64,000 nucleotides of DNA, taken from NCBI GenBank assembly GCA_965208605.1, contig OZ242345.1:1240001-1304000 (forward strand). The letters are read 5' to 3'. Source of the DNA: UBA9659 sp965208605 (lineage in GTDB: Bacteria; Pseudomonadota; Gammaproteobacteria; Pseudomonadales; Azotimanducaceae). The position numbers and the translations under genes were made by a program. This document shows, in pieces, positions 47,903-56,856 of the stretch (the stretch's first letter is position 1; every line of letters starts with the position of its first letter). The notes below the pieces were generated by a model, which was not told the DNA's origin, did no database searches, and saw nothing but the letters and a program-made list of their open reading frames with translations.

Positions 47903-48896
47903 ACCCCGCCTGGCTATATCCCCGGGCGAGCCCGCCGGCATAGGGCCTGATATTTGTATACTGGCGCATCTTGCCGACTGCCGAAAAGAAGCCGAGGTGG
48001 TGTACTTCGGTGACCCGCAACTCTTCCAAGAACGATCGAGTCTGCTCGGTGCTTCTCTGGACATCAACATCCTGAACAACAAGACCCTGAACAGCCGGGT
48101 TCTGAACAGCCCCTACCAGCCGGGAAGTTTTAATCTGCACCCCATGAGTCTCAATGCTCCCGTTACTCTCGGTCAGCCCGATACCCAGAATGTCGGTTAT
48201 GTCCTTGAGTGTCTGGACGCTGCCCTGGCAGCCTGCCTTCAAGGTGAAGCTACAGCCCTGGTTACGGGGCCCATACACAAGGCGGCTATCTGTGATGCGG
48301 GTATTGCTTTTAGCGGGCACACTGAGTGGCTCGCAGAGAAGACGCACAGCGAGCAGGTCGTGATGATGCTGATTGCGGGCAAGCTTCGGGTTGCCCTGGC
48401 AACGACTCATGTCCCGCTCCGCCAGGTCCCTGACCAACTGAGCCCTGAGTTACTTCACCGGGTCATCAGCATCACCCTGGATGAATTACAGCACCGATTT
48501 GGCATCCAGCAGCCACAACTACTGATTTGCGGGTTGAATCCACATGCCGGTGAAGCGGGCTATCTGGGCTCTGAAGAAATTGAGGTAATGATACCGGTGA
48601 TCAAAAAATTACAAGACGAGGGGCACAAACTGAGAGGACCTGTGCCCGCGGACACGGCTTTCATCGCCTCCAATCTGCAATCTGTGGACGCAGTGGTTGC
48701 CATGTATCACGACCAGGGCCTGCCCGCATTAAAAAGCGCTGGCTTCGGGGAAGCCGTGAACCTCACCCTCGGTTTGCCTCTGGTGCGCACCTCAGTGGAC
48801 CACGGTACCGCGCTACACCTGGCAGGTACTGGCAAGGCGAACCCGGGTAGCTTCATTGCCGCACTTAATTGCGCGCTTGACCTGCTAAGGGACTGA
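47877..48896 (+). CDS. pdxA: 4-hydroxythreonine-4-phosphate dehydrogenase PdxA
   Basis: PdxA oxidises 4-phosphohydroxy-L-threonine in pyridoxal phosphate synthesis. The protein has AISPGEPAGIGPDI, TGPIHKAA, FSGHTEWLAE, NPHAGEAGYLGSEE and AMYHDQGLPALK with the metal-binding histidines. No ATG lies near the domain: I chose TTG 47877 (GAGG at 47871), inside the surA end; ATG 47832 is the next option. A loop at about 62-80 holds three LNSR/LNNK-type 5-residue repeats. Confidence 0.92.
   Translation: MSKSKSRNKPRLAISPGEPAGIGPDICILAHLADCRKEAEVVYFGDPQLFQERSSLLGASLDINILNNKTLNSRVLNSPYQPGSFNLHPMSLNAPVTLGQPDTQNVGYVLECLDAALAACLQGEATALVTGPIHKAAICDAGIAFSGHTEWLAEKTHSEQVVMMLIAGKLRVALATTHVPLRQVPDQLSPELLHRVISITLDELQHRFGIQQPQLLICGLNPHAGEAGYLGSEEIEVMIPVIKKLQDEGHKLRGPVPADTAFIASNLQSVDAVVAMYHDQGLPALKSAGFGEAVNLTLGLPLVRTSVDHGTALHLAGTGKANPGSFIAALNCALDLLRD
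48072..48116. repeat. 3 x 15-bp in-frame tandem repeat in pdxA
   Basis: CTGAACAACAAGACC, CTGAACAGCCGGGTT and CTGAACAGCCCCTAC encode LNNKT-LNSRV-LNSPY. Confidence 0.85.
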
Positions 48897-48946
48897 ACCC
48901 GCCGGGCTATTACTAGAATCACAAAAACTACTAGCAGAAGAAAAAC

Positions 48947-49780
48947 ATGCTCAGAGCAAAAAAACGCTTCGGACAAAACTTCTTGCAGGATCCTCAGGTC
49001 ATCAACCAGATCATGCAGGCAATCATGCCCCGGGCAGATGAGCACATTCTTGAAATTGGTCCTGGGCAGGGTGCGCTCACTCGAGCCCTCTTCAAGACCG
49101 ACTGCAATCTGGCGCTGGTAGAAATAGATACGGGTCTGACGAAGCTACTGCAAGCGCAATTTCCCCGGGTCAAGATTTACAATGAAGACATTCTGAAAAC
49201 CGATCTTAAATCCTTATTGTCCCCGGCAGGTGCACCACATAAATCCCGAATAGTCGGCAACCTCCCGTACAACATCTCAACGCCACTGCTATTCAAACTC
49301 TTTGAGCAGATGGCGCAGATTCAAGACCTGCACTTCATGCTCCAACGCGAGGTGGTGGACCGGCTTTGTGCCTCACCGGCAACGCCTGCTTATGGGCGGC
49401 TGACCATCATGGCAGGCTATTATTGCCATGCGGAAAAGCTATTTGAAGTTCCTCCGGATGCCTTCAAGCCAAAACCCAAGGTGCATAGCGCCATGCTGAG
49501 ATTGTCGCCGCAAGAAGAAGTGCCAGCTGCCGACCCGCTCATTTTAAGAGCAGTAGTCACCCAGGCATTTAGCCAGCGCCGGAAAACTCTACGCAACGCC
49601 CTGCGGCCCTTCCTCTCGGAATCAGAACTGGAAGACGCGGGCATAGACCCCGGACTCAGGCCGGAAAATCTAGACCTCAATCAATATGTCACCTGCACGC
49701 TTCAAGTTGCCAGGAAGCAACAAGCAGGGCACACCCTGCCAAGGACTCTCCCAGGGGCTCTGCCAGGGACAACACACTAA
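48947..49780 (+). CDS. rsmA: 16S rRNA dimethyladenosine transferase RsmA (KsgA)
   Basis: RsmA dimethylates two adjacent adenines in the 3' hairpin of 16S rRNA. The 277-residue protein begins KKRFGQNFLQD, has the SAM site EIGPGQGALT, the NLPYNIS catalytic motif, and VHSAMLRL plus FSQRRKTLRNAL near the end. The last ~20 residues are an extra repeated tail (LPRT-LPGA-LPGT). apaH starts two bases after the stop. Confidence 0.96.
   Translation: MLRAKKRFGQNFLQDPQVINQIMQAIMPRADEHILEIGPGQGALTRALFKTDCNLALVEIDTGLTKLLQAQFPRVKIYNEDILKTDLKSLLSPAGAPHKSRIVGNLPYNISTPLLFKLFEQMAQIQDLHFMLQREVVDRLCASPATPAYGRLTIMAGYYCHAEKLFEVPPDAFKPKPKVHSAMLRLSPQEEVPAADPLILRAVVTQAFSQRRKTLRNALRPFLSESELEDAGIDPGLRPENLDLNQYVTCTLQVARKQQAGHTLPRTLPGALPGTTH
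49736..49771. repeat. 3 x 12-bp in-frame tandem repeat at the rsmA 3' end
   Basis: CTGCCAAGGACT, CTCCCAGGGGCT and CTGCCAGGGACA encode LPRT-LPGA-LPGT. Confidence 0.9.
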
Positions 49781-49781
49781 G

Positions 49782-50579
49782 ATGAGCACCTATGCTATCG
49801 GCGATATTCAGGGTTGCTTTGACGAACTGCAGCAACTGCTGGAAACTATAGCCTACGACTCTGCGGAGGATGAACTGTGGCTGCTGGGCGATCTAATCAA
49901 CCGTGGTCCCAAAAACGCTTCAGTAATGGACCTGCTGATGGGCATGGACAGGGTAAAAGTAGTGCTGGGCAATCATGATCTGCATTTTCTTGCCATCGCC
50001 ACGGGGCAGCAGACTCCAAAATCCAGCGACACTATCCAAGACCTCTTAACAAGCCCGAAGCGAGACACTTATATTGACTGGCTCCGGCAACAACCCTTGA
50101 TACATCAAGATGCCGAGCGGAATCTGGTTATGGTGCATGCCGGGCTACCGCCGCAATGGTCACTCGCGCAATGCCTCGCCCGCGCCCATGAAGTAGAATC
50201 GGTACTCCGTGCGGACGGCTATCAAGATTTTCTTAAAGCCATGTATGGCAATGAACCCGACATTTTTGATGAACGGCTGGAAGGCATGGCGCGGCTGCGC
50301 GTGATTACCAATTGCCTCACCCGCTTGCGTTATTGCACCCAGGAAGGACGACTTGAATTGAAACATAAAGCAGAGATTCCCCCAGAAGGTTTCGCACCCT
50401 GGTTTAGCTTCCCCAGGCAGGATGATGTCAGGGTACTCTTTGGGCACTGGGCAGCATTAGAAGGCAAGGCAAATGCCAGCTTCGTCCGGGCCCTGGACAC
50501 CGGCTGCGTCTGGGGACGGGAACTCACCGCATTGCGGCTGGAAGACGATGTTCGCTTTTCCGTGGCTGCCAGCACATGA
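49782..50579 (+). CDS. apaH: Diadenosine tetraphosphatase ApaH (symmetrical)
   Basis: ApaH splits Ap4A into two ADP and also acts on NpnN-capped RNA. The 265-residue metallophosphatase has YAIGDIQGCFDEL, LLGDLINRGP, VLGNHDLHFLA, VMVHAGLPPQW, LFGHWAALEG and LDTGCVWG, the full metal-ligand set. ATG 49782 is the conserved start. Its stop overlaps the cca ATG. Confidence 0.96.
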   Translation: MSTYAIGDIQGCFDELQQLLETIAYDSAEDELWLLGDLINRGPKNASVMDLLMGMDRVKVVLGNHDLHFLAIATGQQTPKSSDTIQDLLTSPKRDTYIDWLRQQPLIHQDAERNLVMVHAGLPPQWSLAQCLARAHEVESVLRADGYQDFLKAMYGNEPDIFDERLEGMARLRVITNCLTRLRYCTQEGRLELKHKAEIPPEGFAPWFSFPRQDDVRVLFGHWAALEGKANASFVRALDTGCVWGRELTALRLEDDVRFSVAAST

Positions 50580-51739
50580 AAGTCTATCTGGTAGGCGGTG
50601 CCGTCCGAGATGAGTTGCTCGGCCTGCCGGTGACGGAACGGGACTATGTGGTGGTGGGTAGCAGCCCAGAGGAAATGCTACAAGCGGGCTTCCGTTCCGT
50701 GGGCAAAGACTTCCCGGTATTTCTGCATCCAGAAACCAAGGCGGAATACGCCCTTGCCCGCACCGAGCGCAAAATCGGCCCCGGGCATCAGGGTTTTGAA
50801 TGCCATGCCAGCCCGGCAGTCACCCTGGAAGAAGATCTGTTGCGCCGAGACCTCAGCATCAACGCCATAGCACAGGATGATGACGGCAGCCTCATTGATC
50901 CTTATGGCGGCCAGGCTGACTTGGAAAATAAATGGTTGCGGCATGTTTCCTCTGCCTTTGCAGAAGATCCGCTACGCATTCTCAGGTTGGCACGTTTCAA
51001 GGCGAGGTTTCACGGGCTGGGGTTCAGGGTGCACGATGATACAAGCCGCCTGGTCATGCAGATGCTGGCGGAGGAGCAACTCAGCCAACTCCCACCAGAA
51101 CGAATACTTGCGGAAATAGACCGTGCCCTGGCGACCCATGACCCCGCTATCTTTTTTGAATGGCTACAAGAAATGGTAGAAGACATTGAGGGTGCCATTG
51201 AGATTGCCAGGCCCCTCTGGCCAGAAATAACCCCGGGCGGCATCAAGCGACTTGCTGCGCATGCCCAAGAAATCACCGACATAGAAAGCCGTTTTGCACT
51301 CTTGCTGGCGGACCAGGATGGTGGGGTGATTAAAGATTTTTGTGCCCGCTTGAAATGCACCCGAGAAAGGACCGAGATGAGTGCGCTCCTCATAGACAAT
51401 ATCCGCGAATGGGCCATGGGGTCAGGGCTAGGACCAGGTGATATTGTGGGTTTTCTTTATCGGGTGGATGCCTTGCGGCGGTCAGAACGTTTCGCCCGGT
51501 TTAACACTATGGCAACCGATATAGCCTACGCTGCCCTAGATTATCCGGAACATCCCAAGACCAGGCAGGAACGGGAAGACACAAGAGACTTCTGGATAGA
51601 ACAACTGAGGATTATCAACACCGTCACCGCCGCCACAATGCCTGCTGGCACCACTGGCCCTGCACTGGGTGAGGCAATTATGCAGGAGCAAATGGCTCGT
51701 GTTACGAAAAAATTCCACGTCGGATATGGAAACTCGTGA
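50576..51739 (+). CDS. cca: tRNA nucleotidyltransferase (CCA-adding enzyme)
   Basis: It adds or repairs the 3' CCA of tRNA. The 387-residue class II enzyme has GGAVRDELLGLPVTERDYVVVG, RRDLSINAIA and EDPLRILRLARFKARF. In the metal-binding pair the first carboxylate is glutamate (E21) where E. coli has aspartate (D21); D23 is kept, and charge is conserved. The C-terminal phosphohydrolase HD domain seen in some relatives is not evident. Last gene of the lptD run. Confidence 0.94.
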   Translation: MKVYLVGGAVRDELLGLPVTERDYVVVGSSPEEMLQAGFRSVGKDFPVFLHPETKAEYALARTERKIGPGHQGFECHASPAVTLEEDLLRRDLSINAIAQDDDGSLIDPYGGQADLENKWLRHVSSAFAEDPLRILRLARFKARFHGLGFRVHDDTSRLVMQMLAEEQLSQLPPERILAEIDRALATHDPAIFFEWLQEMVEDIEGAIEIARPLWPEITPGGIKRLAAHAQEITDIESRFALLLADQDGGVIKDFCARLKCTRERTEMSALLIDNIREWAMGSGLGPGDIVGFLYRVDALRRSERFARFNTMATDIAYAALDYPEHPKTRQEREDTRDFWIEQLRIINTVTAATMPAGTTGPALGEAIMQEQMARVTKKFHVGYGNS

Positions 51740-51757
51740 AGGCACACCCGCCCCGTC

Positions 51758-52250
51758 GTCATTCTTGTATGTGTTATTCAATGACTGGATTTCCTCCGAA
51801 CCCCGTCATTCTCGTCTGTGTTATTCAATGACTGGATTTCCTCCGAACCCCGTCATTCTTGACGGCGCGGGGCGCCGTAGGCCGCCGGAAGGAGCGGGGA
51901 CGCCGCGCCGTCATTCTCGTCACCCCGAAGCCAGTTGTCCCGCCTTCGGCGGGAACGACTGGATTTCCTCCGAGCCCCGTCATTCTCGTCACCCCCGTCA
52001 GCACAGCCATCGGCTGTGATGACGGGGGTGACGGGAATCCAGAGGAACGAAGTCAACCACCTGTGGGGCATCTTATTAAAATGAGGGCTCTTTGAATTCA
52101 ACCCCGAAGTGCAACCGGGGTTGGCGTGGGGAGGGTGAACGGCGCGGAAGCGTCAGGCTTTGATGCTGACGGCAAAAAAATACAGTCTGGATTCCCGAGC
52201 AAGCTCGAGAATGACGGCGCGGGGCGCCGTAGGCCCCGCCAGAAGGAGCA
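51758..52250. repeat. Cluster of dispersed modular repeats downstream of cca
   Basis: The 555-bp gap to the res gene has no gene and at least six repeat copies. Two are a 47-bp tandem duplication (51758-51804 and 51805-51851) containing TTATTCAATGACTGGATTTC. Another at about 51915-51965 has the CAGTTGTCCCGCC core. One at about 51990-52034 is a palindrome with arms near CACCCCCGTCA and one mismatch, with the tail GGAATCCAGAGGAACGAAG. The last, at about 52190-52222, has the GAGCAAGCTCGAG core. Confidence 0.85.
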
Positions 52251-52294
52251 GGGACGCTCCGCCGTCAGAATCAAAGAAGGCGCTCAGGCTGAGT

Positions 52295-55200
52295 TCAACT
52301 GATGGCATCTTCTAAGAGGTTTTTAATTCCCATAATTCCTTCTTGAGCCAGGAATACTCCCCTTTTTTGACGCTCATCAGACGTCCTTAGACCATCAACT
52401 TTAATTGAGTGGCGCTGTGTGACAGACCAGATATAGGAATGTAGAAAAAGTTCAGGGTTTTTATTTTGTATTTTTTTCTCTGTTTTCTTGATTTCTTTGT
52501 GCAAATTCAATTTGGATTGCACTTTTTGCCCGGCATGCACAAGCCCTTTCGGATCAATAAACAAAATATCCTGTCTTTTTGAATCATCAATCCAAAGAAT
52601 AAAGTCTGGATAAAAAGCATAGTCATCAAAAAAAGAAACGCCCTTGCCCCGACTCATGTTACGCATCAGATAGATTTCTTTGCCTTGTAAAAGATCAACA
52701 TTATGCTGGTGTTCCACAAGATCCTTCAAATGCCTGACAAATTTCGCTTCTCCATCGTTCAAGGGGACGGGTGTGATTTTAACCGACTCGTGGGGCTTGG
52801 CATGCAGTAAAGGTATGTATGCATGAAAACCTGGATTCAATAATGAAAGTTGAAATTTGCCTGATCTAAGTTTGTCGTCGTATTCCCCTTGCCGCACATC
52901 TTCTGCCAGCTGCTCAATATCGTCTATCAAATCCCTCTCTTTAGCATCAACCGATAGTTTGTATTCATAAACACGGTTCGGGTCATCATCTTGCAAGGGC
53001 ACAGCTTCCATGTGCTGGTGTTCCCAATTATTTCTTGCTTTGCGCCAGTATTGGTTTGCATATTCAGAAATTAAATCAACTGCAAGGTCTTCCCATTCTC
53101 GCACGCGCCCATGTTCGGAAAACTCCATTTTTTTCGGTGGAATATAAAGTTCATACCAACCAAAATTTTCAAGTAGCGTATCCACCGCTTTCTGAGAAAT
53201 AGTCATGTTATGCCAGGAAAATCTACGTTTGCGTTCAAGCACCCGATGATAAACCGATAATTTGTTGATTAAACCCACATGCTGTTTTGTCAATTTATGC
53301 GGTGTAATGTTATAGGCGTCATCATGATTTTGATGCTCATCGGATTCAAGAAGCTGTAAATGTTTGTAACGGTCAACCCTGATTGTCAGGTCGGGTATCA
53401 AGGACAAATCAATACGCTTGTCGGAATATTGAAACTCTCCCGCACCTTCTCGCTTCCTAATAATTTTAAGATGGCGGGCTTTTTTGAATTCCTTCCCGCG
53501 CCGTAATTGAATGACAATCTGCTTAACTTCGCCATGTTCTTGTTGAAGGTAGTCTTTGAATTTATCCATATAGTTGGCTTTGAGACCAAATATATTCAGT
53601 GTCTCAAGCAGTTTTAGTTGATTGCTGTCCTGCGGATTGGCATCTTCCAGCGCAGTATGCCGTTTGAGCGACATACCGCGTCCCTTGAGACGAACACCCC
53701 TGCCAAACATCTGGATAATTTGCGGTCCCTCACCAGTGCCTACATGCATCAGCCCCATGGTGCTGACCCGCCACGAATTCCATCCCGCAGCAAATTTACG
53801 CGCGCCAATAACGATATTCACTGGCGAGTTGTTGTTATCCACATCGGCAAAAAGCGGTTTGGAAAACGCGTCCTTTGAACGTGTAAAAAGCGGCTCTTCG
53901 ACTGCTTCAATTTTGGTATAAAGCCCGGAAGCATCGCCGACATTGATGACCCCGTAGGGATTGCTGTCCCCTGCACTGAGTTGGATTTCATCCAGGCCGC
54001 TGAGATGAGATATATGCAGTTGTCCCTTGCCACGAAAGACAAGCGCACATAAATCGTCATAGATATTTTTTTTGTTGTTTTCTTCTATGTATGAAAATGA
54101 TCCACTGAATATGTCCGTGCCTTTTTCATCAACAAGCCCAGTATTTTCGCTGATAAGTTTCTGAATGATTGCTATCACTTCTTGCTGTTGGCTTTGCACC
54201 CAAGCGAGAAAAGAGATAATTCGGAGCACATCGCTTTGTGTCTCCTTCTCACCGGCGGTCTTGCCACCGGTAACCGTCTTGCCGAGGAACACCCATAGTG
54301 GCGGTGCTATGTTGAACTCCCGCCACTGCCCGCCTTTATCCGCAAAAATCCGGCATTGCTGATAAAACATCAACAGGCAAGCAAGTAAATAAACATTATT
54401 CGCCTCGCCATCATCGGTCTTGGCAAGATTAGATATTTTGTAGTCCTTGCCGTAGCCGTCTTTATAAAAAAACCGGTATGAGTAATCAAACAGCATTGAT
54501 TTGCCGTATTCATCGCGCAGTTTCTTGATTTCATCGCCACTACCAGAAACCGCTTGATTGAATGTTGCCGAGTATTCAAAGGTGAAACCGTTTTTAGCCA
54601 ATTGTTTGCGGCGATTTCTCCAAACTTTGCCGCCAGTGCCCAGGTGCCCCTCATCTACCATCACAAGATTGTTTTCTTCAAAGGATGCCAATGCGACCCG
54701 CTTAACACCTTTCTTATCATCCAGTTTGTGAAGGTCAATGATGTCCACTACCCCGCCACTGTGAGAAAACATTCCCCCGCTTGAATTATCGGAAAACAGT
54801 CGTGCCGGAATACCACTTGATTGCAATTCACGCAGATGCTGCCGGGACAGTCCTTCGTCCGGTGTTACCAGTATTATTTTATTAAGTTTGTGGAGGCGTT
54901 TGTATTTTTTGAGATAGTGCTTGTATTGCAGAATATTGGCATGCAAAAGAAGTGTCTTGCCGGAACCCGTCGCGCTTTGGAAAGCAAGGGTGCGAAGGCC
55001 AGCCTGGGTGTAGTCAGCCATACCAGACACCCTAGCGCGTTGCTTCCACTTGTTTAACTGTTCAACCAAAACCTCAGGGTCTTGAAAATACAAATCAAGA
55101 TAGCGTTCGGTAAAGAGCAGGGCAGCATATTGAAAGGGTTTCCACGTTTTACCATTATCCGCAGTCATTCCCAGTGCTTGACTATGGGCGATGATGTTTT

Positions 55201-55417
55201 CGTCATAGCAGGCAACATCTTCCCGGGTCACGGGGGCATGGCTCTTGAGATGCATCAAAACTGCCTGAGCAAAAGGGCTACCGAGGCTTGGGTCTAATTG
55301 ATCTGATATATTGTCTACACTGTCCAGCATCTCGCGCAGGCTTTTATAACCGAATTGGTTGCACATGAAAGGGTGCAGAACCATGCGTTTTTCCAGAGCA
55401 GTCATTTCCCGTCCCAT
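52295..55417 (-). CDS. res: Type III restriction enzyme Res subunit (helicase/nuclease)
   Basis: Res cuts DNA after collision of complexes at unmethylated sites and needs Mod. The 1040-residue protein has Walker A ATGSGKT at about 150-156, the DEAH-type box VDEGHLG at about 250, later helicase motifs (FGRGVRLKGRG), and a C-terminal PD-(D/E)xK nuclease with YPDFILWIDDSKRQDILFIDPKG. The start ATG 55417 overlaps the Abi-like gene end by 16 bp, so the two are co-translated. The first ~35 codons recur as fragments upstream (56341-56480, 56745-56822). It is AT-richer than the core genes. Confidence 0.92.
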   Translation of the reverse strand: MGREMTALEKRMVLHPFMCNQFGYKSLREMLDSVDNISDQLDPSLGSPFAQAVLMHLKSHAPVTREDVACYDENIIAHSQALGMTADNGKTWKPFQYAALLFTERYLDLYFQDPEVLVEQLNKWKQRARVSGMADYTQAGLRTLAFQSATGSGKTLLLHANILQYKHYLKKYKRLHKLNKIILVTPDEGLSRQHLRELQSSGIPARLFSDNSSGGMFSHSGGVVDIIDLHKLDDKKGVKRVALASFEENNLVMVDEGHLGTGGKVWRNRRKQLAKNGFTFEYSATFNQAVSGSGDEIKKLRDEYGKSMLFDYSYRFFYKDGYGKDYKISNLAKTDDGEANNVYLLACLLMFYQQCRIFADKGGQWREFNIAPPLWVFLGKTVTGGKTAGEKETQSDVLRIISFLAWVQSQQQEVIAIIQKLISENTGLVDEKGTDIFSGSFSYIEENNKKNIYDDLCALVFRGKGQLHISHLSGLDEIQLSAGDSNPYGVINVGDASGLYTKIEAVEEPLFTRSKDAFSKPLFADVDNNNSPVNIVIGARKFAAGWNSWRVSTMGLMHVGTGEGPQIIQMFGRGVRLKGRGMSLKRHTALEDANPQDSNQLKLLETLNIFGLKANYMDKFKDYLQQEHGEVKQIVIQLRRGKEFKKARHLKIIRKREGAGEFQYSDKRIDLSLIPDLTIRVDRYKHLQLLESDEHQNHDDAYNITPHKLTKQHVGLINKLSVYHRVLERKRRFSWHNMTISQKAVDTLLENFGWYELYIPPKKMEFSEHGRVREWEDLAVDLISEYANQYWRKARNNWEHQHMEAVPLQDDDPNRVYEYKLSVDAKERDLIDDIEQLAEDVRQGEYDDKLRSGKFQLSLLNPGFHAYIPLLHAKPHESVKITPVPLNDGEAKFVRHLKDLVEHQHNVDLLQGKEIYLMRNMSRGKGVSFFDDYAFYPDFILWIDDSKRQDILFIDPKGLVHAGQKVQSKLNLHKEIKKTEKKIQNKNPELFLHSYIWSVTQRHSIKVDGLRTSDERQKRGVFLAQEGIMGIKNLLEDAIS

Positions 55418-55432
55418 TGTCTTTGTTTACTG
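55325..55432 (-). repeat. Res 5'-end direct repeat, resident copy
   Basis: About 108 bp covering the start of res, from before ATG 55417 to the REML codons, match 56371-56479 on the same strand with scattered differences. Confidence 0.8.
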
Positions 55433-56307
55433 GCAAGATAATCAACAAATGCTACGCAGGCACTATACATAAAAATTGCTTCATCAAATCCCACGTCGGC
55501 ATTTTTTTTGTAGACCAAAGGTTTTCGAACACCTTCTGCATCACTTGTGTAGCCGTAGAGTTTTTTGAAGGCTTGTTTCAATGCCCGATGTTTAAGTATT
55601 CCGTGCTTTTCAAGTGAATCCAGGGCGGGACCGAGATCTTTTGATGCTTCTGGATCAATCTGCCGAGCAGCAGACGCAACAGCATGTATGCTTTCCCGCA
55701 TAGAGCCAGAGAAATTTTCCGTATTCAATTCTTGAGCAGCTTTGCGAAGATGAGATTTAGTACCAGCCAATTCCGACTGATTGATATTGTCTAATGATTT
55801 TTTGATACTTTCTTTTGCTTCCTCACTTGTGGAAGGAATTATGGTGGCTATTCCATCTGAATGATCTATAAAGTAAGGAGCAAGTTCAAAACTGCTCTCA
55901 ATGTTATTAGCCAACTCTTCGGGAATGTGTGGAGAACGTAGCATATGTTCCAATAAAGTAAGAATTTCATGACTGTCCCTTTCAAGGATAATCTCTTTCA
56001 TCCATTTTTTTACCTCTTCAGTTTTTTTTATATTAATTGTGTCATGCGTAACTATCAGCACATCTACATTATATGACAACATAAATTCTTTCCAAAAAAC
56101 CCCATCTTCATTTGCTATAAATTCTCCTATACTCAAAATGGCATAAGGTGGAACGACGCAATCACTGATGTGTGTTCCGATAACCGTCCAAACTTTGAGT
56201 TTGAACTTTTCATTTAGCTCTCCTGATTGTAGAGCTTCTGGTAGAGGCGCCTTCCCTTCTCGCTGTGAGAATGTTAGTTCTCGCCATTCTTTCCCTCCTT
56301 TATCCAT
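55402..56307 (-). CDS. Abortive-infection-like protein (AbiJ/Abi_C-like C-terminus)
   Basis: A 301-residue soluble protein of which the first ~150 residues are not recognised. The second half (SGSMRESIHAVASAARQ, LDSLEKHGILKHRALKQAFK, LYGYTSDAEGVRKPL and FVDYLASK) resembles the helical C-terminal domain of AbiJ/Abi_C proteins, a HEPN-like fold in phage-defence genes; I see an RxxxxH-like element only weakly, so RNase activity is not shown. The gene sits between Shedu-like and res genes and its stop overlaps the res start. A partial copy of its start (ATG 56709) lies upstream. Confidence 0.6.
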   Translation of the reverse strand: MDKGGKEWRELTFSQREGKAPLPEALQSGELNEKFKLKVWTVIGTHISDCVVPPYAILSIGEFIANEDGVFWKEFMLSYNVDVLIVTHDTINIKKTEEVKKWMKEIILERDSHEILTLLEHMLRSPHIPEELANNIESSFELAPYFIDHSDGIATIIPSTSEEAKESIKKSLDNINQSELAGTKSHLRKAAQELNTENFSGSMRESIHAVASAARQIDPEASKDLGPALDSLEKHGILKHRALKQAFKKLYGYTSDAEGVRKPLVYKKNADVGFDEAIFMYSACVAFVDYLASKQRQWDGK

Positions 56308-56416
56308 TATTAATCCCTATATTCAAATATCAATGTGTTAGCAACGCTTGGACAAACCATCAAGTTGTTTCAGCATTTCACGCATCTCTGCGTGACCGAA
56401 TTGGTTGCACATAAAA
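56302..56416. repeat. Direct repeat unit A: Abi-like start plus Res fragment
   Basis: About 115 bp repeated at 56708-56822 in the same orientation. It holds the start codon of the Abi-like gene, an AT-rich spacer and the codons for CNQFG, REMLKQLDGLSK and a stop on the minus strand. Confidence 0.85.
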
Positions 56417-56463
56417 GGGGGCAGAACCATACGTTTTTCCAGAGCAGTCATTTTTTGTCCCAT
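56341..56463 (-). pseudogene. Truncated 5' copy of res, 40 codons
   Basis: ATG 56463 starts a 40-codon frame MGQKMTALEKRMVLPPFMCN followed by QFG, REMLKQLDGLSK and RC, then TAA. The first ~30 residues match the start of Res (MGREMTALEKRMVLHPFMCN); after REML the sequence departs. It could be a dead fragment, a leader for the Abi-like gene (its stop is 34 bp before that start) or a donor for recombination with res. Confidence 0.7.
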
Positions 56464-56484
56464 TGTCTTTGTTTGCTGTTAGTT

Positions 56485-56645
56485 CGCGTCATTCTTGTAT
56501 GTGTTCACCAATTCACTTCCCTGCTTTGTTCCTCTGGATTCCCGCCTGGCGGCGAGAATGACGGCGCGGGGGCCGCGCTCCTGCTGGCGGCTTACGGCGC
56601 CCCGCGCCGTCATTCTCGAGCTTGCTCGGGAATCCAGTGGAATAT
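56485..56645. repeat. Dispersed modular repeat inside the defence island
   Basis: Copies with CGTCATTCTTGTATGTG, a tail-like TTGTTCCTCTGGATTCCCG and the short core CATTCTCGAGCTTGCTCGGG lie between the two direct repeat units, so the family also invades the island. No gene is seen. Confidence 0.8.
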
Positions 56646-56707
56646 GCTGTCCGAACGTGCCAGTTAGTCAGCGAATTAGTGAACATAAACAATTCTTTAA
56701 CTCTCTC

Positions 56708-56822
56708 ATCCATTATTAATCCCTATATTCAGACATCAATGTGTTAGTAACTCTTGGACAAACCATCAAGTTGTTTCAGCATTTCACGCAGTTTTATGTA
56801 ACCGAATTGGTTGCACTTAAAG
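56708..56822. repeat. Direct repeat unit B: second copy of the Abi start/Res fragment
   Basis: Matches 56302-56416 with few differences. On the minus strand it reads CNQFGYIKLREMLKQLDGLS, then KSY and a stop, and ends with ATG 56709 of a short frame (MDERVKELFMFTNS) that soon runs into the dispersed repeat. Confidence 0.85.
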
Positions 56823-56856
56823 CAATGGAGGACTAGGTATGATTCTAGGATTAGCA

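Noticed and set aside
56513..56713. Minus-strand frame starting MDERVKELFMFTNS
   Set aside because: It begins with a copied start of the Abi-like gene but then translates the dispersed repeat; it is listed only as part of the direct repeat unit.
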